Origin: Alphaproteobacteria bacterium
GTDB lineage: Bacteria > Pseudomonadota > Alphaproteobacteria > RF32 > CAG-239
Length of the DNA: 6,096 nt
Reading direction: 5' to 3'
NCBI GenBank assembly: GCA_017479785.1
Contig: JAFVBT010000027.1
Location: 1-6,096 of the forward strand
The notes beneath the pieces are model-generated. The model was not told the DNA's origin and searched no databases. It saw only the letters and a program-made list of their open reading frames with translations. This document shows, in pieces, positions 1 to 5,573 of the stretch. A program made the position numbers and the translations under genes. Position 1 is the first letter of the stretch, and every line of letters starts with the position of its first letter.

Positions 1-18
1 AACTTTAATTATTTTATT

Positions 19-558
19 ATGAACGGATATGTAAGTGTTTATGACATTCGTTCTGCTGTGAGCGAAATGTCAAACAGACAGGCTATGATTGTGCTGTCAA
101 GAATGACCAACAATCAGGTTCTTCAGGCAAAATGGTCTTCGGACTTCGGTTTGGACAGCCTTGAGCAGTTAGAGTTGGCACAGATTCTGGAAAAGAAGTG
201 CCATGTTAAGCTGATTGAAAAGGCTTTCGCGGTTTCTTCCGATAAAGTCGGCGATTTTTTGCGCGCCGTTAACTTTGAGGAAAGCGGAAAAGAAATTACG
301 CTTTCCAAAGTCCGCGCGGCTTTTGATGTGCTGGGTGATGAAGCCCTTGCCAGAAGGGCATATCAAATGCCTGACGAAGTATTGCTGGGGGCCGATATTC
401 ACAAAGATATCGGTATGGCAAGTCTGGATGTTATAGAGTTGATTATGCATCTTGAAAAACAGAACGGGATTGAAATTCCGTTTGATGTTGAAGAAAAGAT
501 GTCCGGCAATTGCACTGTTGCCAAACTCATTGAGCTGTGCAACAGCTATGCACGATAA
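19..558 (+). CDS. Tandem acyl carrier protein (two ACP-like domains)
   Basis: Predicted carrier of acyl intermediates on phosphopantetheine, acting in the cytoplasm in fatty acid, polyketide or related lipid synthesis. The 179 residues hold two ACP-like units. Unit 1 (about 10-85) has the attachment motif FGLDSLEQLEL with Ser47. Unit 2 (about 93-178) has DIGMASLDVIELIMHLE with Ser135, followed by an EIP turn as in E. coli AcpP. The serines lie 88 residues apart, about one ACP length. In unit 2 the Asp before the serine is replaced by Ala134, so its modification is less certain. The start is provisional: no Shine-Dalgarno is visible in the 18 bases before it, and the frame stays open to base 1, so the gene may begin upstream. 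ATG at 67 is an alternative but would shorten helix 1 of unit 1. A strong terminator follows, so this looks like the last gene of an upstream operon whose pathway is not visible. ACP fold: fairly sure; pathway: unknown. Confidence 0.8.
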   Translation: MNGYVSVYDIRSAVSEMSNRQAMIVLSRMTNNQVLQAKWSSDFGLDSLEQLELAQILEKKCHVKLIEKAFAVSSDKVGDFLRAVNFEESGKEITLSKVRAAFDVLGDEALARRAYQMPDEVLLGADIHKDIGMASLDVIELIMHLEKQNGIEIPFDVEEKMSGNCTVAKLIELCNSYAR

Positions 559-565
559 GACGAAT

Positions 566-606
566 AAAAAGCATCGTTTTCAGTGGAAAACGATGTTTTT
601 TATTTT
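566..606 (+). terminator. Rho-independent terminator after the tandem ACP gene
   Basis: A perfect 10-bp stem (CATCGTTTTC at 572-581 with GAAAACGATG at 586-595) closes a 4-base AGTG loop and is followed by TTTTTT, A, TTTT. The run of A before the stem would give a U-tract on the minus strand too, so it could work in both directions. It begins 8 bases after the ACP stop codon and separates that operon from pheA. Confidence 0.92.
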
Positions 607-633
607 AAAAAGATGGAAAACACTAAATGTTAC

Positions 634-661
634 TTGACTGAAAAGCAAAATTTATTATCTT
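634..661 (+). promoter_or_regulatory. Candidate sigma-70 promoter for pheA and the kinase
   Basis: TTGACT at 634-639 matches five of six bases of the -35 consensus. A 16-base spacer leads to TATCTT at 656-661, a four-of-six match to the -10 box. Placement just after a terminator and about 25 bases before the pheA start fits. The short leader leaves no room for an attenuator or leader peptide. This is read by eye; the -10 box is weak. Confidence 0.45.
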
Positions 662-686
662 AAGGGCAGTATTTAAGGAGATTATA

Positions 687-1529
687 ATGCTGAAAATAGC
701 TTATCAGGGTGTGCCGGGAGCCTATTCGCATATTGCGTGTAAACAACTTTTTCCGGAGCAGGAATATGTGCCGTGCGAAACCTTTGAAATAGCCATGGAA
801 ATGGTTGAAAACGGCAGTGTGGACAAGGCCGTTATTCCGGTGGAAAACTCCAATGCCGGCCGTGTAACAGACGTGCATTTTTTGCTGCCGAAATCAGGTT
901 TACATATTGTGGCGGAGCATTTTCTGCGCATAGAGCATCAATTGCTTGCCGTGCACGGTGCAAAACTTGCCGATATTACAACGGCAGCCTCGCATCCGCA
1001 GGCTCTGGCGCAATGCAGCGATTTTTTGAAGGCGCATAATATTAAACCGGTTTCACGCATTGATACGGCCAAGTCATGCGAAAAAATTGCTTTGGAACAG
1101 GATAAAACAAAAGCGGCAATTGCATCTAAGTTGGCGGCGGAAATTTATGATTTGGATATTTTGGCTTCTAATATTGAAAATGCCGATAATAATACAACCC
1201 GCTTTCTGATTATGCAGCGGAAAGAAGAAATTCCGCAAGACGACGGCGGTAAGTTTATAACATCCATTATGTTTGTAACCAAGCATATTCCGGCAGCGTT
1301 GTATAAGGTTTTGGGCGGATTTGCCACAAACGGGATTAACTTGTTGAAATTGGAAAGCTATTTGTTGAACGGTAAGTTTTTTTCGGCCCAGTTTTATGTT
1401 GAAGTGGAACATCATATTTCTTCCAAACAGTTGCAATATGCTTTGGAAGAATTGAAGTTTTTTTCGGAAGATTATCGTATATTAGGGTGTTACAAAGCGC
1501 ATCCGTATCGTGATAAGAAGGTTGCCTGA
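687..1529 (+). CDS. pheA: Prephenate dehydratase (phenylalanine biosynthesis)
   Basis: Converts prephenate to phenylpyruvate by decarboxylation and dehydration, the committed step to phenylalanine, in the cytoplasm. It is a monofunctional enzyme of 280 residues with no chorismate mutase domain. The catalytic part (about 1-185) shows YQGVPGAYSH near the N-terminus, PVENSNAGRV (51-60) and the family TRF motif (T171-R172-F173), whose threonine is catalytic in characterised members. A C-terminal ACT domain (about 188-268) contains PAALYKVLGGFATNG from residue 202 and LESYLL from 222. These replace the GALV and ESRP phenylalanine-binding motifs of many homologues, but I recall this form as usual in Alphaproteobacteria, so feedback control is probably kept. 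The start is supported by AAGGAG at 675-680, six bases upstream. A candidate promoter and a terminator lie just before it. The next gene starts 3 bases after the stop codon and is probably co-transcribed. Confidence 0.95.
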   Translation: MLKIAYQGVPGAYSHIACKQLFPEQEYVPCETFEIAMEMVENGSVDKAVIPVENSNAGRVTDVHFLLPKSGLHIVAEHFLRIEHQLLAVHGAKLADITTAASHPQALAQCSDFLKAHNIKPVSRIDTAKSCEKIALEQDKTKAAIASKLAAEIYDLDILASNIENADNNTTRFLIMQRKEEIPQDDGGKFITSIMFVTKHIPAALYKVLGGFATNGINLLKLESYLLNGKFFSAQFYVEVEHHISSKQLQYALEELKFFSEDYRILGCYKAHPYRDKKVA

Positions 1530-1532
1530 TTT

Positions 1533-2417
1533 ATGAAATTCACACGAATTAACGAACTGGAAAATTTTATAAAAAACAAGAAATTGTTTAAGGGTTTTGT
1601 GTCGCTTTCGGAAATATATACCGGCGGCAGTTCGTATAATTTTTGTGTTAGAACGAAGACAGGTAAATATCTGCTGAAGATTATGTCGCGTTCCGAAAAA
1701 TTTTTGCGTTTGAAATATATATTAAACAAGCTTGGTTTGTTGCACGAAGTTGCAGATGAAAATTTTTCGGCAAAGGAAAAAATACTGGTTATGCCTTTTA
1801 TTGAGGGCAAAAAAATATCCCGAAAATCTTTATCCGTTGCTTGTGTGTATGGCTTAAAAGAACAATATCGGCAACTTCAGGAGCTTGATATTCGCCAATT
1901 AAAAATTTCAGAAATAAATTCATTGCACCGCAGTTCCTGTGAAATAGATCAAATATTGCAACGGGAAAACAGTCTGTTTTTTAAAATTATCCGAAAGTTT
2001 TTTTGGGAGAAAATGAAAGAGGGACAAGTTGTATTACAAGGCGAAAAAACAGTAATTCACGGCGATTTTACCGAAAATAATATATTGATTGACAAACAGG
2101 GTAAACCGCATCTTATAGATTTTGAACAGGTGCAGTACGGATATGCGGTTGAAGACTGGATGTATTTGTTGCTGCAAATGTCGGATTTCAGAAAACTGAC
2201 AGGTTCGCTGCGATTATTGAAAAATCTGTTGCAGAAATTCAATCTGCCGTACACAGCCGATGAATTACTCTATGGTGCGCAGAGCTTTTATTGGCGTTTG
2301 TTGTTGCGACGTTTACACAACAATATACACAGAAAAGTATCGGTGCGAAAAAATATTTGCTTGTTTATAATTTTGTGCGGTTATTTTCGGGTTCAAAAAT
2401 TTTTGCGACAAAAATAA
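1533..2417 (+). CDS. Small-molecule kinase of the aminoglycoside/choline kinase fold
   Basis: Predicted to transfer phosphate from ATP to a small hydroxylated substrate; the substrate cannot be read from the sequence. Visible elements of the fold, in order: a nucleotide-binding loop GGSSYNF (31-37), a lysine in YLLKIM (Lys49) in the ATP-anchoring position, a hinge-like VMPFIEGK, the catalytic loop HGDFTENN (176-183, with Asp178 the expected base and Asn183 a metal ligand), and LIDFEQ with Asp196 in the DFG-like metal site. All key residues are present, so the protein should be active. Its length (294) fits choline/ethanolamine kinase or APH-family enzymes. The last third is rich in Arg and Lys. 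The start lies 3 bases after the pheA stop, with AGAAGG inside the pheA end (1516-1521) as a possible ribosome site, so translation may be coupled. Choline, ethanolamine, sugar or amino-sugar substrates are all possible; antibiotic resistance is not supported. Confidence 0.8.
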   Translation: MKFTRINELENFIKNKKLFKGFVSLSEIYTGGSSYNFCVRTKTGKYLLKIMSRSEKFLRLKYILNKLGLLHEVADENFSAKEKILVMPFIEGKKISRKSLSVACVYGLKEQYRQLQELDIRQLKISEINSLHRSSCEIDQILQRENSLFFKIIRKFFWEKMKEGQVVLQGEKTVIHGDFTENNILIDKQGKPHLIDFEQVQYGYAVEDWMYLLLQMSDFRKLTGSLRLLKNLLQKFNLPYTADELLYGAQSFYWRLLLRRLHNNIHRKVSVRKNICLFIILCGYFRVQKFLRQK

Positions 2418-2436
2418 GACAATCTGCGGTTATTTT
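2411..2436. terminator. Candidate weak bidirectional terminator between convergent genes
   Basis: AAAATAA (2411-2417) and TTATTTT (2430-2436) form a perfect 7-bp inverted repeat around a 12-base loop, and it includes both stop codons of the convergent genes. T-rich sequence follows on the plus strand, interrupted by ACTTCAA. The stem is all A-T and therefore weak, so transcription stopping here is only a possibility. Confidence 0.25.
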
Positions 2437-3584
2437 ACTTCAATTTTTTTCTTTTTCGGATTGTAGGTAATGGCCAGTTTTCCTTTGCACAATTCTTCTG
2501 CATATTTACCGAAAATTTCATAGCGCCAGCCTTGCATGGTCGGTGTCTGGTCATATTGACGGCAAACGATATATCTTAAGTCTTCATCAGAAGCAATAAT
2601 GCGGGCAATAACTCCGGCTTCCTGACTTTTGATTTTCAAGAGTAGTTTTAATATTTCAAGCAAACTGTGTTCATTGGCTCCGATTTGCTTTTCTTGTTTG
2701 CGGTCAAGACGGCACACATCGGCAGGCATCGGATTTTGTGAGGCTTCTTGCAAAACCTCTATTATTTCACCGCCCAATCTGCCGTTGATAATATCCGATT
2801 TTAAGTTGCGTACCAGCTTTAATTCATCAACAGATTTCGGAAATGTGCTGGCAATATTGAGTAAAGTGTCATCTTTCAAAATGCTGACGCGCGGTGTGTT
2901 AAATTTTTGCGCCCGACGTTCGCGCCATTCGGCCAAATATTTAAGCGCAGACAGAAAAAGCGGGGAATGAACGTTGTGTTTAATTTTGTGCCATACCTCA
3001 TCGCACCTGACGTCATAGCAGTTCGGATCGCATAAACATGCTGTTTCTTCTTTAATCCAGTCCGTACGTTGGTGTTCAGCCATATAATCACGTAAATATT
3101 TGTAGCAGCCGACAAGATGCGTGACATCTCCCAATGCATATTCCAACTGGGCTTCGTCAAGCGGGCGTAAGCTCCAATCGGTTAAACGCTGAGATTTATC
3201 CAAGTCAATATGCAAAATTTCATGAACCAAATTGCCGTAACCGATGTTTTCGGCGAACCCGCAAACCATTGCCGCGATTTGTGTATCAAAAACATTCTTC
3301 GGTGTTTGTCCGCTCAAATTATAAAAAATTTCAATATCTTGACGTCCGGCATGAAAAACTTTAACAATGTTCGGATTTTGTAAAATATCAAAAAAAGGAG
3401 ATAAGTCAACGCCGGCCAAAGGATCTATGATGGCGGCACCGTCGTCGTAGCCGACTTGCAATAAACACAGTTTCGGATAGTAAGAATGTTCGCGGATAAA
3501 TTCCGAATCTACGGTGATAAAAGGCTGTTTTGCCAATATATTGCAGAAATCCGATAATTTTTTACTTGTGTCTATTAATAACAT
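2430..3584 (-). CDS. rnd: Ribonuclease D (3'-5' exoribonuclease)
   Basis: Trims the 3' ends of tRNA precursors and other small structured RNAs in the cytoplasm, using two metal ions. The 384 residues match the family length (about 375 in E. coli). The exonuclease domain (about 1-170) shows the DEDDy signature: Asp26 and Glu28 in VDSEF, Asp83 in FHAGRQDIEIF, and Tyr149 with Asp153 in YALGDVTHL. TDWSLRPL (135-142) just before the last motif is also typical. An HRDC domain, which binds RNA in this family, fits about 210-290 (LKYLAEWRERRAQ and following). The C-terminus ends in a lysine-rich tail (PKKKKIEVK). The start is supported by AAGGAG on the minus strand (3591-3596), six bases before the ATG. 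The gene is divergent from aspS, an rnd-aspS proximity I recall in Alphaproteobacteria, and convergent with the kinase gene. Confidence 0.95.
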   Translation of the reverse strand: MLLIDTSKKLSDFCNILAKQPFITVDSEFIREHSYYPKLCLLQVGYDDGAAIIDPLAGVDLSPFFDILQNPNIVKVFHAGRQDIEIFYNLSGQTPKNVFDTQIAAMVCGFAENIGYGNLVHEILHIDLDKSQRLTDWSLRPLDEAQLEYALGDVTHLVGCYKYLRDYMAEHQRTDWIKEETACLCDPNCYDVRCDEVWHKIKHNVHSPLFLSALKYLAEWRERRAQKFNTPRVSILKDDTLLNIASTFPKSVDELKLVRNLKSDIINGRLGGEIIEVLQEASQNPMPADVCRLDRKQEKQIGANEHSLLEILKLLLKIKSQEAGVIARIIASDEDLRYIVCRQYDQTPTMQGWRYEIFGKYAEELCKGKLAITYNPKKKKIEVK

Positions 3585-3644
3585 TATATTCTCCTTGCTT
3601 TATCCAGTGTAACGAGTATTGCTTAATATTTTTTTAATTTGTAG

Positions 3645-3673
3645 TTGATTTTATCTTAAATTCGCTTTAGAAC
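3645..3673 (+). promoter_or_regulatory. Candidate aspS promoter in the rnd-aspS divergent region
   Basis: TTGATT (3645-3650), 17 bases, then TAGAAC (3668-3673) is the best sigma-70-like pair read by eye; each box matches four of six consensus bases. On the minus strand TAAAAT (3648-3653) could be an rnd -10 box but has no good -35 partner. The 122-base gap must hold promoters for both genes, though the exact boxes are uncertain. Confidence 0.3.
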
Positions 3674-3706
3674 AGTAGCAGTTTGAAATAATATAAAGAG
3701 GATACA

Positions 3707-5464
3707 ATGAACGAATATCGGACACATACATGCGGTCAGTTGCGTTCGGAAAACATCGGGCAACAGGTTAAGTTGGCCGGTTGGATACATCGTAAACGCA
3801 ATTTGGGTAATTTATGTTTTATTGATTTGCGTGATCACTATGGGATAACGCAATGTGTTTTTGACAGCTCATCGGATTTATTTGAAAAAGTAGAGAATAT
3901 AAGAGTTGAAAGTGTGGTCGGCTTTACCGGAGAAGTTGTGGCGCGTGAAAGCGTAAATAAAAATATGCCGACCGGAGATATTGAATTAAAAGTATCTGAT
4001 GTAGTTGTATATTCTGAAGCAGATGTTTTGCCGATACAAGTGTTCGGAGAAGGTAACGAACCGGAAGAGTTGCGTTTGAAATATCGTTTTTTGGATTTGA
4101 GACGTGAAAGAATTCACAATAATATTTTATTACGCTGTAAAGTTATTTCGGAAATGCGCCGTTTAATGACGGAACAGGGATTTAATGAATATCAGACGCC
4201 GATTTTGACGGCATCCTCACCGGAGGGGGCTCGTGATTTTTTGGTGCCGTCACGTTTAAATCCCGGAAAATTCTATGCATTGCCGCAGTCTCCGCAGCAA
4301 TTTAAACAATTGCTGATGGTTTCCGGTTTTGATAAATATTTTCAAATTTCACCGTGTTTCAGAGATGAGGATCCTCGTGCCGATCGTTCACCGGGCGAAT
4401 TTTATCAACTGGATATGGAAATGTCATTTGCAACACAGGAAGATGTGTTTCAGGTTATGGAAAAAACCATGGGAACTATTTTTAATGAATTTTCCGGTGG
4501 CAAAAAAGTGGATCAGGCACCGTTTATTCGTATTCCGTTTAAGGAATCAATGCTGAAATACGGAAGCGATAAGCCGGATTTGCGTAATCCGTTGGAAATT
4601 GCCGATGCAACATCATTTTTTAATAATTCCGGTTTCGGTGTTTATGACGCAAAAGTTGCCGGCGGCGAACAAATTCGTGCCATTAAAGCACCGAATGCCG
4701 GTAATAAACCGCGTTCGTTTTTTGATAAATTTGATGCCTATGCCAAAGAGCAGGAAATGGGCGGTATTGCTTATGTTGCTTTTTCGGATAACGGACCAAA
4801 AGGAATTGCAAAATTCTTTTCGGAAGATAAATTGGCGGAATTAAAAAACAAGTTTAATCTTTCAAACGGAGATGCCATACTCTTCATGGGAGGTGGCGCC
4901 AAAAAAATTAATAAATTCGCGGGTGTTGTGCGTAATATGCTTGGGGAAGCATTGGAATTATTTGATAAAAATGCATTCAAAATATGTTGGATTGTTGATT
5001 TTCCGTTTTATGAAGAAAATGAAGAAACAGATGCCGTTGAATTTTCGCACAATCCGTTTTCAATGCCGCAAGGCGGGTTAGAGGCTCTCAATAACAAAAA
5101 TCCGCTTGATATTTTGGCATATCAGTTTGATATGGTGTGCAATGGTGTTGAATTGGCATCAGGGGCAGTTCGCAATCACGTGCCGGAAATTATGTATCGT
5201 GCCTTTGAAATAGCCGGATATGACAGGAGTGTTGTTGATAATAAAGTCGGTGGTATGATCAGTGCATTTAAATTCGGAGCCCCGCCACACGCCGGTTGTG
5301 CGCCGGGAATTGACCGTATGGTTATGCTTTTATTGGACGAACCGATTATCCGCGATGTGATTTTGTTCCCGCTGAACGGTAGAGCTCAGGATTTGTTAAT
5401 GCAAGCGCCGAATACGGTTACACAAGAGCAGTTGAAAGACTTGCATATTGAAATTAAGTTGTAG
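3707..5464 (+). CDS. aspS: Aspartyl-tRNA synthetase
   Basis: Attaches aspartate to tRNA-Asp in the cytoplasm (class IIb synthetase). The 585 residues give the complete bacterial form: an N-terminal OB-fold anticodon-binding domain (about 1-110; GWIHRKRNLGN from residue 25), the catalytic core starting near 130 with ETP-like YQTPILTASSPEGARDFLVPSR, motif 2 FRDED (218-222) followed by RADRSPGEF, a bacterial GAD insertion domain (roughly 285-420), and motif 3 GAPPHAGCAPGIDR ending at Arg537. The whole protein resembles Rickettsia AspRS as I recall it. Leu33 stands where non-discriminating enzymes such as that of Pseudomonas aeruginosa have histidine (His31); discriminating E. coli AspRS also has leucine there. 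This suggests an enzyme specific for tRNA-Asp. The start is supported by AGAGGA at 3697-3702, four bases upstream. No close downstream partner: the next gene is 109 bases away with its own likely promoter. Confidence 0.97.
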   Translation: MNEYRTHTCGQLRSENIGQQVKLAGWIHRKRNLGNLCFIDLRDHYGITQCVFDSSSDLFEKVENIRVESVVGFTGEVVARESVNKNMPTGDIELKVSDVVVYSEADVLPIQVFGEGNEPEELRLKYRFLDLRRERIHNNILLRCKVISEMRRLMTEQGFNEYQTPILTASSPEGARDFLVPSRLNPGKFYALPQSPQQFKQLLMVSGFDKYFQISPCFRDEDPRADRSPGEFYQLDMEMSFATQEDVFQVMEKTMGTIFNEFSGGKKVDQAPFIRIPFKESMLKYGSDKPDLRNPLEIADATSFFNNSGFGVYDAKVAGGEQIRAIKAPNAGNKPRSFFDKFDAYAKEQEMGGIAYVAFSDNGPKGIAKFFSEDKLAELKNKFNLSNGDAILFMGGGAKKINKFAGVVRNMLGEALELFDKNAFKICWIVDFPFYEENEETDAVEFSHNPFSMPQGGLEALNNKNPLDILAYQFDMVCNGVELASGAVRNHVPEIMYRAFEIAGYDRSVVDNKVGGMISAFKFGAPPHAGCAPGIDRMVMLLLDEPIIRDVILFPLNGRAQDLLMQAPNTVTQEQLKDLHIEIKL

Positions 5465-5468
5465 CGAA

Positions 5469-5502
5469 CAAAGGTTTCTGTCAGATAAGGCGGAGACCTT
5501 TG
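5469..5502 (+). terminator. Hairpin after aspS, possible terminator without a clear U-tract
   Basis: CAAAGGTTTC (5469-5478) pairs with GAGACCTTTG (5493-5502) over 10 bp, with one T-G wobble, and encloses a 14-base loop. It starts 4 bases after the aspS stop codon, the usual place for a terminator. The sequence after it (AAAGTTCTTGC) lacks a T-run, so it may instead protect the mRNA 3' end or terminate poorly. Confidence 0.45.
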
Positions 5503-5509
5503 AAAGTTC

Positions 5510-5537
5510 TTGCAAAACAAATTTAATTATGTAATAT
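5510..5537 (+). promoter_or_regulatory. Candidate promoter for the ankyrin-repeat gene
   Basis: TTGCAA (5510-5515), 16 bases, then TAATAT (5532-5537): each box matches four of six consensus bases. It lies after the aspS hairpin and about 36 bases before the start codon, giving a short leader with a good ribosome site. In DNA this AT-rich such pairs occur by chance, so this is tentative. Confidence 0.3.
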
Positions 5538-5573
5538 GAAACAGAATAACTTTAATGCAGAGAGGGTGTAACG

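Noticed and set aside
169..450. Antisense frame of 93 codons inside the ACP gene
   Set aside because: It lies wholly opposite a gene with recognisable ACP motifs and encodes nothing recognisable.
452..637. 61-codon plus-strand frame across the ACP gene end and the terminator
   Set aside because: It overlaps the end of the ACP gene in another frame, has a basic low-information composition, and reads straight through the strong terminator hairpin. No ribosome site is seen.
607..686. Possible phenylalanine leader peptide or attenuator before pheA
   Set aside because: No short frame rich in Phe codons and no second hairpin lie between the ACP terminator and the pheA start.
1074..1436. Antisense frame of 120 codons inside pheA
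   Set aside because: It is opposite the well-supported prephenate dehydratase and shows no domain; a chance open frame.
1533..2417. Antibiotic-resistance aminoglycoside phosphotransferase
   Set aside because: The fold and catalytic motifs match the superfamily only; the context is a housekeeping operon with no mobile element, so resistance is not supported.
2629..2970. Plus-strand frame of 113 codons opposite rnd
   Set aside because: The Ser/Cys-rich product looks like the complement of a real gene, and the minus-strand RNase D motifs are intact here.
655..3659. TTATCTTAA occurs before both pheA (655-663) and aspS (3651-3659), suggesting a shared operator
   Set aside because: Nine A/T-rich bases recur easily in this composition, and the copies differ in distance to the start codons and to the -35-like boxes.
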